From assembly GCA_015501055.1 (NCBI GenBank), contig JADNYV010000556.1, positions 1 to 22,244 of the forward strand: DNA of 22,244 nucleotides, in the 5' to 3' direction. The stretch is from Mucidula mucida. Lineage: Eukaryota; Basidiomycota; Agaricomycetes; Agaricales; Physalacriaceae. The notes below the pieces were generated by a model. It was not told the origin of the DNA and did no database searches. It saw nothing but the letters and a program-made list of their open reading frames with translations. Below are positions 9,207 to 18,223 of the stretch, piece after piece (the first letter of the stretch is position 1; the number at the start of each line of letters is the position of its first letter). Position numbers and translations under genes: made by a program.

Positions 9207-9215
9207 CTCCTCCTC
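9207..9215 (-). other. Polypurine tract of the copia element
   Basis: In element orientation GAGGAGGAG directly precedes the 3' LTR. Purine runs in this position prime plus-strand DNA synthesis in LTR retrotransposons. Confidence 0.8.
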
Positions 9216-9265
9216 GAACCGAACTGTGTATTCCGAAAGCATGATGCTCCTCCTCGCCCGCAAAA

Positions 9266-12200
9266 CTAGATGACCCCCAATAACTCTCTGAACGCTGTGA
9301 ATTTCTGTCGGGCCAGTGGTTTTGTGAGGATGTCCGCTACGTTGTCCGCCGTCGCGACGCGGCCCACACTGATGTCTCCCAACACGATGCGCTCCCGAAT
9401 ATAATGGTACCGTATATCGAGGTGTTTGACGCGAGCGTGGAACGCAGGATCATATGCGAGGCAGGTGGCACCGTTGTTGTCACACAGAAGTGGAGCCGGC
9501 TCGGTCTTGACAAGCATCTCGAGTTCGCCGAACAGTTGTTGTAGCCAGACTGCTTCTTTGCACGCTTCGCTTGACGCAATGTACTCCGATTCCGTCATTG
9601 ATGTCACCACCACTTTCTGCTTCCTCAACGCCCATGTAACCGCTCCGGATCCCATGTTAAATGTATATCCCATCGTGGAGCAAAGCGTGTCTGGACAGTC
9701 GGCATATGAGGAGTTGGTGTAACCCAGTATCGCATTCTTCCTCCCTCCAAGACGGAGTCGCAATGTGCGTGTCCCCTTGAGGTACCGTGCCACGTCAATC
9801 GCGGCTCTCCAATGTTCTGAGCGATAGCAATCAAGGTATCCGGCGAGTTTGGAGACAGCAAAGGCTATGTCTGGTCGGGTCCCGATGGCAACGTACATGA
9901 GTCCGCCAACCAAGCGACGGTAAGGGAAGTTCTCAGCGTCTGGAGGGGATAGTTTTGACGGGCGTCTAAGCTTGAGGTCAGGATCCATAGGTATGAGTTT
10001 GGGGTGTGCGTCCGAAGGCAGGAACTGTTGTATGACTTTGTCGATTAGGGCAGTCTGTGAAAGGTAGACGTATCATTGCTCCCGGTCGCGTTCGATGGCA
10101 ATTCCTACTACGAATCGTGCATCCTCCACTGACAGCTGCCACCGCGTACGAACCTCCTCGAGGAAATGGTCGTTCTCTGCCCTGGATGACGCCACTGACA
10201 AGAAGTCGTCCACATGCACGGCGCAGATGACGGTACCGGTGTTGGATTTCCTGTAATAGATGCACCACTTGCTGTGCAGCCGCTTGAATCCCCAGCCTAC
10301 CATCGCCTCGTTGAGTGTCTTATTCCATATCCTCCCGCCCTGCTTCAGCCCATACAGTCCCTTCTGCAACTCCCATACCCAGTCCTCTTTTCCTTTCTCT
10401 GCAAATCCCTCCGGCTGCTCAATCCACTGCCTTTCTTCATTGTCGAGGAGGCCGTGTAGGTATGCTTGTTTGATATCGAACTGCTGCATATCCCAGTCGT
10501 TGTATCCAGCAAGATGACTGAGGATTCGGAAAGATTCTATCCTTGCTGTAGGTGACGCCGTCCTATCGTAGTCACGTCCAAAAACTTGTTCGAATCCTCG
10601 GACCACGAGACGCGCCTTCCACCTACTGATAGCTCCGAGTTCATTTCGCTTCCGGAGTAGGACCCACTTCGAGCGGAGTATTTGACGTCCATCTGGTACT
10701 TGTGAGCGTGGCACGAGCTTGTATACTCCCATATCTGACAGGCCCTTCAGCTCCTCCTGAATCGCAGCAACCCAACGCTCCGCATCTTCGGATTCTAGAG
10801 CCGCTTTCAAACTCGGTGGTTCATCCATAGCGTGTTGTTCTTGTTCCGATGCAATGAGTAGGTCCTCTATGATGTCGTCAAATGGGTCGTCATCTTTGAT
10901 AAAGTCCGCTTCCAATCCCTCGTCCTGTAGCGCCGCCCGTAATTCGATCTTTGCTTGTCTCCTGTCCTTCGCTGCTCGTTGTCGTTCCCTCTTTCCCTCA
11001 GCTGACTCTTTCACCTCTTGTAGTAACCTTGGAGACCTCCGTGGTAAACTATCTACAGGCCCCGGATTCTTCGATGATGGTGTTTCCGGGACCAAATTTT
11101 CTGGGGAAGTTGGATTCTTCGATGACGGTGTTTCCAACTCCCCTTCTATCCTACTATTGGGATCCGGATTCTTCAATGACGGTGTTTCCGGATCCTCGTT
11201 CTGTATTCTATCGGGTACGTTGATAGTTGTCGAAGGATGTAATGGTGTTGGTGGAATTTTGGAAATGTCTGAGGGCGAAGATGGTGGAGGAAGGGTGTCC
11301 GGTGTGGGGATCTGCGTGATTTCAGGTTGTCCAATCCCGGGCGAGTCGATGATTGTCCCTGGTCGGAAAGGACGTGTCGTGTCCTGATGTGACTCGACGA
11401 ACTTGACATGGAAGGACTCTATAACTTTGTGGCTGGGTCGATGATAGCATCTGTATGCCTTCGCTCGCTGTGAATACCCAATTAGCACACACTCGATGGA
11501 TCTCTGATAGATCTTTGGATTTCTAGAGGGAATGAGGACGAAAGCGCAACAGCCGATTTCACGTAAGTGTGATAGATCCGGTTTCCGACCGTACCACGCC
11601 TCGAATGGAGTCTTGAGTTTCGCTCCTGTCGCCGGCGTTCGTGCTGTCAAATACGCTGCAGTGACGCAGAACTCGTCCCATCTGTTTGGTGGCAGGTCCG
11701 CTGCGATCCGCATCGTGCGTGCCTTGTTCATGACTGTCCGGTGTGTCCTCTCGCACTGGCCGTTGTGAGCGCTGGTGTAGGATGCTGTGAATTCGTAGTC
11801 TATTCCCCTTGACTCGCACCATGCGACCATTGCGTCTGAACACAACTCCCCATTGTCAATGCGATACTTCTTCGGTCGCTGGCCCGTCTGTTGTTCAATT
11901 CGCAATTCCCACACCCGTAAGTGTTCAAAAGCACTTGATTTGGATGGTAGTGGTATGGCCCATGGAAAACAAGTAGCTTCATCGACAATTGACATGAGGT
12001 AACTGTTTCCTGATGCTGATACAACATCCTCTGGCCCAGTCAGGTCAACCGCCACAACCTCCAGCCTCCTCGCCGCTCTCGGCCCTTCGCAAACCTTCGG
12101 GACAGACATATGTGGCTGTTTACTAAGGATACACGATGAGCAAACGGGGGGCATTGTGGAGAGGTTAATGGGCATACCAGACGCCGAGCTGTTTCGAGCC

Positions 12201-14161
12201 ATGTGAAGTATAGCTGGGATGTTTGGGTGACCGAGTCGGCGGTGCCAGACTCTAATGTCAGCAGTCGGGGAAATGGAAATAAAAGCGGATTCAGTAGCGA
12301 TCGGGAGTTTGCTGCAGGCGAGTCTATAGAGTTTGCGGTTCGGGATGCGAATACCAGTAGCGAGCACGCGGCCACGGCCATGATTGCCAATAATAGTTAC
12401 AGAATTCGAAGAGAAGCGACACTCGCACTGGAGGTCATCGGAAATGGTGGCGACAGAGAGTAGGCGAACTGAGGAATTAGGGATCCAGAGGACATTGTTG
12501 AGCGTGAGTTCTGTATTGGATCGGTCGAGCTTCACGACAACACTCCCGACGCCGCGCGCCTCTATGGATGTGCCGCCAACTCCACGAACCTTCCTCGGAG
12601 TAATCAAGGGTCTGAGGTTCTGAAAATCCGTCTTGTCCATCGTGACGTGTACGGACGCGCCGGAATCAGCCAACCAAGAAGAAGCAGACAGAGGGACTGG
12701 CTCAGATGAGGCGTCCAATGAGGTACTGTACGCGTCGTCGTTGAGGGTTCTGCTGTTCACCATCCAGTCCACCGACGCTCGCGGTTCATCTACGATGCCA
12801 AGAACAAATAGCTCGTCAAAGTCCGCCTGTACCATAGTGCTCCGTACGTCCTCGGAATAGACGTCAGCCAGCTTGTCAGTCGAGAGCCCGTAGAAATCGA
12901 TGTCCGTGTCAGCAAGATTCGCCGTGTCTTGTTTCTTGCTCGGCTCCTCCTTCTTGCTGGGCCCGTCCTTCTTGTTCGGCTCGCTTTTCTTGTTAGACTC
13001 TTTGTGCTCTCCGCCCTTGGGTTTCTTCTCCCGTCGTGCAGCCTGTGCCTCCGCAACAGTCTTGCCTTCCATGCCTCCGCCTTCGGCCACGCACCAATGT
13101 TTCCCGTGCCCAAGCCTCCCACAGTTTGAGCAGACCTCGCGTGACGACGACTTCGTAGCAACCATGGCTGAGTCGTGATCATCGTCCTTCTTGATTGCAT
13201 ATTCGAGTTCAAAAAGTGCGCGAATGTCTTGAGATGTATATGGTTTGTCTGTTGTCGCGGCCCGGGTGATGCTCTCCATCACACGTGAACGTAGGTCTTG
13301 ATAATTCATACCCATCGCGCGGATGAGAGCGACACAGAGGAAGTCGTCTTTTGTAGGATTGCCCATCTCCCACAGTCTCTCGTTCACCTCCGCCATCTCG
13401 TGGATCTTCTGCGAGATGTCGTCGCCTTGCGCCAGCGTGTATGAAAGAAGCTGTCTGATCAAAGTAACCTGCGCAACAACACCGCGTCTGAGATGGCGTG
13501 CAGTGATAGCGGTCCAGAGATCTTTTGTGGTCTTCTTGTCCTTGTAGACAGCCGCCTCCTCCTGTACCATCTGCAGCTTCGCGAACACAACTATTGAGGC
13601 GTCGTTTAAGCGCCAGTTCGCGTATGCAATAGGCTCGTCGTCGGGATCAGGCTGAATATAGTAGCCGTCGGGGTCAGGCTCGATGTAATAGATCAGTGGT
13701 TGGGCCACAGTGAGGACATTGCGCAGTGTTTCCGACCAGCGCGTGAAGTTGGAATCGGCTAGGTTCAGCTTATCAACGCCTTTGGGCCACGGTACGGATA
13801 TGGTGACGGGGCGTATGCGGGGATGGGTGCGGTCATAGCGGAGCGTTTCCGTGAGTGGGGATAGGGCAGGTGAAGGCTGTCGTGGAGGCCCGGGTGCATC
13901 GCGCTCCAGGTACCTCTCGAACATGTCCATCATCCTCGCTTCCCGTTCCATCATCATCGCCATATGCTCCTGGAAGTTGAAACGGTCATCCGGCGGGGGA
14001 CGTACATCGTCGTCCATGTCTATAAGCGACTCGCTCGGGGCGACAGAGGGTCTGGTAGGACGCGTGGGTCCCGGGGCAGGCTTTGACTTGGCAGGCATTT
14101 CAGGCTGCAGGTACGCGTATATGCGTAAAATCCGACTAGGCGGGACGATAAAAACGTCCAA
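9266..14161 (-). pseudogene. Copia gag-pol polyprotein with one in-frame stop
   Basis: From ATG 14161 the frame runs 1362 codons to TGA at 10075-10073 and continues in the same frame to TAG at 9268-9266, about 1630 codons in all. ATG 14098 (MPAKSKP) is an alternative start. Residues, numbered from 14161: zinc knuckle CX2CX4HX4C 344-357; protease DSGA 499-502; HHCC zinc site His640, His645, Cys674, Cys677; integrase Asp706, Asp769, Glu804; RT Asp1229 (FDIKQAYLHG) and VHVDD with Asp1318-1319. RNase H lies after the stop, with SEYIASSEACKEAVWLQQL, LLCDNNGA and VKHLDIRYHYIRE. The expected first RNase H aspartate appears as Asn in GYTNSSYADC (codon 9715-9713). A Lys-rich linker follows the zinc knuckle, and three ETPS(S/L)KNP repeats lie between integrase and RT. 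In the living element the products would form a cytoplasmic particle, copy the RNA and integrate it. Only the one stop and the Asn change are visible defects. Confidence 0.93.
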
Positions 14162-14216
14162 AAATGGCGTGTACGAGGTTGTGCAGCGTCAGGGTCAGTG
14201 GTGTCAATCACCAAAC

Positions 14217-14226
14217 GCCCATAACC
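14217..14226 (-). other. Candidate primer-binding site of the copia element
   Basis: Directly after the 5' LTR the element reads GGTTATGGGC. This resembles the complement of the anticodon stem-loop of initiator tRNA-Met, the internal (half-tRNA) primer known for Drosophila copia and yeast Ty5. One base seems not to match. The identification is by resemblance only. Confidence 0.5.
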
Positions 14227-14466
14227 TGTTAGAACCTAACGACACACACACACGTCAGTACGTCTTAGTCGTGGTAGAAAGACTTTAATATAATGTACCT
14301 AACGACACACACACACGTCAGTACGCTGTAACAAATATCAGCTAGTGTATCGAGGTACGAGGAACGGTTCGCTTACCCTTAGTCGTGGTAGAAAGACTAA
14401 GGGCAAGCTAACCGATCGATCCTGCATTATGCGATTCGGATCACGTGGGCGCCATGAAAACCAACA
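14227..14466 (-). repeat. 5' LTR of the copia element (240 bp)
   Basis: It is the same length as the 3' LTR and shows four substitutions against it. Two of the four are CpG in this copy versus CpA/TpG in the other. In element orientation it should carry the promoter; I cannot assign a TATA box with confidence. The hairpin is conserved at 14376-14403. Confidence 0.95.
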
Positions 14467-14471
14467 ATATA
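14467..14471. repeat. Target-site duplication (right), ATATA
   Basis: This is the partner of 8962-8966, immediately outside the right LTR. Confidence 0.9.
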
Positions 14472-15143
14472 CACTTCTGCATCAATCTCAAGCGGCGAGG
14501 ACTGGCAATGTACCTCCAGAAGCTTGTATTCATCAGAGTTAATTACACCAAATGAAGCAAATACAATACATCTCGTGCCATGTTGAATAGATCCAATATC
14601 CGTTCATGATTTGCCACCCACTCTGAGCATCCTTGAACGGCACAGTTGTAAGCTGCACGCCATAACCACAAGAGATCCTTGGAAATGAAATTAATTGATT
14701 TTTGAGTTCATGCCGTTTTAACAAAGACTTTAGCTAAAATAAAACATTCAATGGTATGAAGGGCAAACCACGAAAGTTCACAAACATCTTCAAAAATGCT
14801 CAAGCAGCATGTTGATGAGTAGAGGCCTATATCAAATTTATCATGTCATGAATCGGAAGCTGGACAGATAAATTGACTTGTTCGGGGCCGTCTCAGTGAG
14901 TAGCCAAAGGACGAGCTTGAGAATACATCAAATAAGTGTTATGGCTTCAACGAGTGTCTCACCGCCGCTTGGTACTTTCAGTGTGTTGAGTAGCACCTTG
15001 AGCGCTGCCAGGAGGATTAACCTGTTTTCCGACTGGTGCAATACTTGTGTCGCCAGTAACAGCATTCTCCTGTCAAAGTCTGGGCACTTGACCATTCCTT
15101 GAATGGCTTTGATCGCTGTTGAGACGTTTAGCGGCTCCCATTA
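14472..15143 (-). pseudogene. SPO22: SPO22/ZIP4-like pseudogene, block 3
   Basis: Minus-strand reading resumes near 15143-15117 with AIKAIQGMVKCPDFDRRMLL, then VLHQSENRLILLAALKVLLN and TLKVPSGGETLVEAITLI. A TGA at 14930-14928 follows, where the family usually has Arg, and then CILKLVLWLLTETAPNK. A stretch with several stops (about 14900-14710) precedes another clear exon (KDLLWLWRAAYNCAVQGCSE, ERILDLFNMARDVLYLLHL, about 14690-14560). The last exon (EYKLLEVHCQSSPLEIDAEV, about 14535-14472) is cut inside a Tyr/Met codon pair by the copia insertion and continues at 8966. The WLWRAAYNCAVQGCSEW segment is among the most typical SPO22-like stretches I know. The damaged middle may hold one lost exon or a small insertion. 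Confidence 0.75.
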
Positions 15144-15149
15144 TGGCAT

Positions 15150-15995
15150 TGCTAGTCGGGCATGCCTTCATCATCTTCCTGTCTACACTTGGAACCAAGG
15201 TTGTGACACTGGGAGACTTGCGCATGGTACAATAATCAATTCGGAGCAACAGCCCGCCGTAATAGAACACGGGAAAACTGTGGTGCATTGGTTTTGGCTG
15301 ATATGCCTTGGGAATAGATATGCATATGTACAATACTTCTTTCATCTCACCTTGATAATGCCCTACAAAGGAAATGGCAACAGGAAGATTAGCATACAGC
15401 AAGCCAACAACCATGTGAGTGTCCTGTGTAACACACTGTCCAGAGGCGAAAGTCTACAATACGTACAATCTAGGCTAGGAGCCGTCACCCAATGAGAGGT
15501 GTGAGAGACAAACACAGCTTCCAGAGTTGCTATACAATCTTGTAGGAGTATCCAATCATATGTCAGAGGCCAGACGAGGCGCTCCAGACTATGACATGCA
15601 CCCAGCACAATGTTCAAAGACTCCTTCCATTGTGGGTATGAGTAAACGGTGTTAATGAAGAAGTTCGCCGCCTTTGTTAAGTAATCACCGATACGAAGAA
15701 CCTTGACATGACGGGCAAAGAAGCACGGAATTGTTGCAGGAGATTTAGGCCCATGATCCATGTCTGTACAGGCCTTAGTCTACATATGACTTGTCTCTCA
15801 ATGCTGGTCTGCTGCTTAGCTTGTATATCACCAGGGCCAGTATTCAAAACCCACCACAGTCCTGAGGCATGAGATTCGCAAGTGGCGCTCAAAACATCGA
15901 CGGCCGTAGTGCTCTGCAATGTGTGACTGGGCACACATGGTGCAGAACTCGGTGATTGAAGCGCCAATCACTGGGATGTCATCATTCTTCTTCAT
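15150..15995 (-). pseudogene. Unrecognised protein-gene fragment lodged in the SPO22-like gene
   Basis: I do not recognise the product. From ATG 15995 the minus strand reads MKKNDDIPVIGASITEF, HIAEHYGRRCFERHLRISC and TVVGFEYWPW, then a stop. After a disturbed stretch it continues FARHVKVLRIGDYLTKAANF, YPQWKESLNIVLGACHSLER and TSHWVTAPSLDC. Then, after another jump, it reads GEMKEVLYICISIPKAYQPK, YYGGLLLRIDYCTMRKSPS and TTLVPSVDRKMMKACPTSNA. The composition and long meaningful runs indicate former coding sequence of at least 250 residues, broken by stops and frame jumps. It sits exactly between two SPO22-like exons that would be almost adjacent in the family, after a GCAAGT donor-like sequence at 16052. 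It therefore probably arrived by insertion into an intron. No terminal repeats or target duplication could be found by eye. Confidence 0.5.
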
Positions 15996-16052
15996 CAATC
16001 CCTATCACGTCTTATTAGCCTCCGTTATTGATACAGAATTTACTGTACTTGC

Positions 16053-16465
16053 CCTGATGGACAGCAGTCAAGAACATAACATAGTGCATTGCGGCCTCGT
16101 TTAAAGGACACCTTCGCACGCCTTTGCAAACTCCCGGTGCTTGATGTGAGACAACATCGCTTTCCTGAAGCACTTTGCCCATGCGCTTGACGGACTGTTT
16201 GTGCGAAATAGCTTGTGACTTCCTGCAACAAACCACTCTGCTGCTTCCGGCTAGCGTTTCACATTGTAATGTCCGTCTCCATACTGCCATAACAACTGGG
16301 CAATGTGGGATTAAATCACTAGCAGTTTTGAGATAGAGGACATACAGTTAGACAAGCAGTCACGACAACACCGGGAAGCTTGTCATCCGTTTCACAGAGT
16401 ACTAAGGAGGCTATTAAGTGGTAAGACATCGATTTAGGGCGCCACTGACATGTAAATGCGGCGTC
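16053..16465 (-). pseudogene. SPO22: SPO22/ZIP4-like pseudogene, block 2
   Basis: Minus-strand exons are 16465-16450 (DAAFT), 16401-16346 (LPGVVVTACLT) and 16295-16053. Introns are 16449-16402 (48 nt) and 16345-16296 (50 nt, GTATGT...CAG). The third exon reads LLWQYGDGHYNVKR, TAG at 16253-16251 where Trp is expected, then EAAEWFVAGSHKLFRTNSPS and KCFRKAMLSHIKHREFAKA. A one-base frame slip near 16125 follows, then RRCPLNEAAMHYVMFLTAVH. These are TPR-like helical repeats in the order usual for SPO22/ZIP4-like proteins. The following splice donor would be GC-AG type (GCAAGT). The upstream edge at about 16465 is where the DIRS-like element begins. Confidence 0.8.
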
Positions 16466-16595
16466 AAGTACACCCAGAGCTTGGTTCTGATCTTCGTCTT
16501 TCGTCGGGTTTAAATGTTTGTTTACACAAGGCTAATAATCGAGTGAGCACAGTTCTTACACTGTCTTTTTCCTCTCCTCATCTGGGTACCTGCTC

Positions 16596-16786
16596 CAGGT
16601 CGCAACGGGTCCACCCCACCTGTCGATCAAAGCAAGTACTCAGGGTGCCAGTAATCCTGCTCCAGGTTGTAACGGGTCCGTCCCACCTGTTGATCACAGC
16701 AGTTTTATTTGGTACGTATTATCTTGTGTCGACACTGCATCACTCACGCAGGGCACTCGCAGGTCGCAACGGGTACGTCCCACCTG
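16596..16786 (+). repeat. Three 27-bp palindromic direct repeats in the DIRS-like leader
   Basis: Copies lie at 16596-16622, 16663-16689 and 16760-16786. Each is CAGGT, 17 bases, ACCTG. The inner part contains AACGGGT and ends CCC in all three, so the outer arms are perfect inverted repeats and an inner GGGT/ACCC-like pairing is also possible. Spacing is 67 and 97 bp start to start. They lie 230-420 bp before the gag start. Confidence 0.85.
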
Positions 16787-16875
16787 TGCATCGCGCCACA
16801 TTTGTATATTCGTTCACTTCCGTCCGTTTATTTCTCACGCTTTACATACACAAAAGTCTCATAGGATATTTTACT

Positions 16876-16960
16876 TACTCTCTTATGTCTCCTCATTGTT
16901 GTGTTAGGTATGCCGTTTCTTACAGACTCTCTCTATGTCTCCTCATTGTCGGGGTAGACA
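16876..16960 (+). repeat. Pair of ~35-bp direct repeats spaced 50 bp apart
   Basis: 16876-16910 and 16926-16960 share ATGTCTCCTCATTGT exactly, plus similar flanks (ACTCTC before, GTAG/TTAG after). They sit just before the gag-like frame of the DIRS element and may be part of its leader. Confidence 0.65.
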
Positions 16961-17013
16961 CCACAAAATTTGGGCATAAAAGAAATACATATATTTCCAT
17001 CTAGCGGATTAGA

Positions 17014-18222
17014 ATGTCCAATGTCCCCAACATCCCCCAACCACCTGCTGTCGGAACGAACCATGCCATTGCTCTCCCATAGATTGCGAACGACTTACCC
17101 ATCATCCAGTAATTCTTTTACAACGGAATCACCTGTAAAGAGTGGACCGTATGGCACCTGCACAACTATCTCTACACAGCTGTCCGGAATATCAACTGGC
17201 AAGGAGACAATGAGGCCACACTCGCCCCTTGGTTTCAGAACCTCGACGACCATGAATGGTATATGGCTGACGCCGCTAATCGCGAACACAAAGCTGAAGA
17301 GGCCCGCAGACAGAGACCTCCTTCCGCACAATCTCCGAGACAAGGACCTCCTCCCGTACCGTCTCCCAAACGTCGTCGGCAATCCCCTGGAGACACCTCT
17401 GACAATGAGCTTGAGCAACCCCAAAAGAAGAAGACTAAACCCGACACGACCAAATATGCCTGGGCCGCTGACTCCTTCATCGCTCGCTTGCTCATGTTGG
17501 AAAGGCATCTTGAAGTCATTGCTGCTATTGAGAATTACGCCATTGACCACAGTGGAGCACTCGCAAGTCTCCTCAACAGTGGAGTTAATCCCTTGTTCCC
17601 CAAGCACCTATGGCCATCCGTCCTCCGTGATGAGGCAGTCAAATTCAACAACATACATGCCCACACTTACAGTGGACACATCAATTCTTCCTCTGTGTAC
17701 TCAAGCAACACAACAGCTGCGGCTATCCTCACCTCATTCGGTACAAAGCCTGCATCCAAGAAGGTCACAGATAAGTCGACGTGGATTGATTGCTGGGGAG
17801 TATATGCAAAAGCGGTCTGTACAGTCTTTGCAGGCCGAAAGAGAGAACTCCAAAAGTATGAGACGTACATTTGTGGCATCTTCCAGTCTCAACAACCAAG
17901 CGAACATCACAATGTCATCCATTTCAACCACGCCGCTCGGAAACTCATTGGTGAACGACACGACATCCTGTTCAGCGACACCGCTCACGACAGCATTGCC
18001 AAATGTCATGATGCCCATCTCAACCAAGGCGGTGCCTGTTATATCCCCCCGGGTGGAGAAATCAAAGGAAAAGCCGCAAAGCGGGAGAAACAATCCGTCG
18101 AGACCTGCAATAATTGGAATCAACACCAATGCAATAATAGCCCTTGCAGGAGGCAGCACATCTGCTCCAAGTGCGGTGGTGCCCATACGCTCGTCTCCAA
18201 CCAGTGCGGCACCAGTCGTTGA
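17014..18222 (+). pseudogene. Gag-like protein of the DIRS-type element
   Basis: ATG 17014 (MSNVPNIPQPPAVGTNHAIA) opens the frame. In-frame stops at 17080-17082 (TAG) and 17110-17112 (TAA) break it, then it is open to TGA at 18220-18222. After the stops come ITCKEWTVWHLHNYLYTAVR and a charged, proline-rich linker with basic runs (PKRRR, KKKTK) that could be nuclear localisation signals. A helical region follows (SFIARLLMLERHLEVIAAIE), and the C-terminal cluster has six cysteines and one His pair (CNNWNQHQC, CRRQHICSKCGGAH), presumed to bind nucleic acid. This Cys-rich tail directly before the RT frame is typical of DIRS gag proteins. RT lies in the next frame, so a frameshift, splice or re-initiation would have been needed in the live element. 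Confidence 0.75.
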
Positions 18223-18223
18223 G

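Larger units (their letters stand above)
8967..14466 (-). mobile_element. Ty1/copia LTR retrotransposon, nearly complete, 5500 bp
   Basis: The element reads on the minus strand: 5' LTR 14227-14466, primer-binding site candidate, one gag-pol frame (14161 to 9266), polypurine tract 9207-9215 and 3' LTR 8967-9206. The LTRs are 240 bp each and begin TGTTGG and end TAACA in element orientation. They differ at four positions that I can see (three transitions, one transversion), so the insertion is not brand new. Domain order (Gag, protease, integrase, RT, RNase H) is diagnostic for Ty1/copia (Pseudoviridae) rather than gypsy. It is flanked by ATATA and interrupts the SPO22-like gene. It is non-autonomous now because of a stop codon in pol. 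Confidence 0.95.

Noticed and set aside
10854..11387. 177-codon plus-strand frame rich in Gly/Ser with GFF(D/N)DGVS repeats
   Set aside because: It is the shadow of the ETPSSKNP repeats of the copia polyprotein on the other strand.
9266..14161. Endogenous retrovirus or gypsy-type element
   Set aside because: Integrase precedes RT, the zinc and DDE motifs and VHVDD are copia-type, and there is no envelope or chromodomain.
16970..18150. 680-residue frame starting at 16970 as a real DIRS protein N-terminus
   Set aside because: Its first 400 residues are low-complexity Ser/Pro/Leu and overlap a gag frame with a proper Cys/His cluster; only the part after about 18220 looks like RT.
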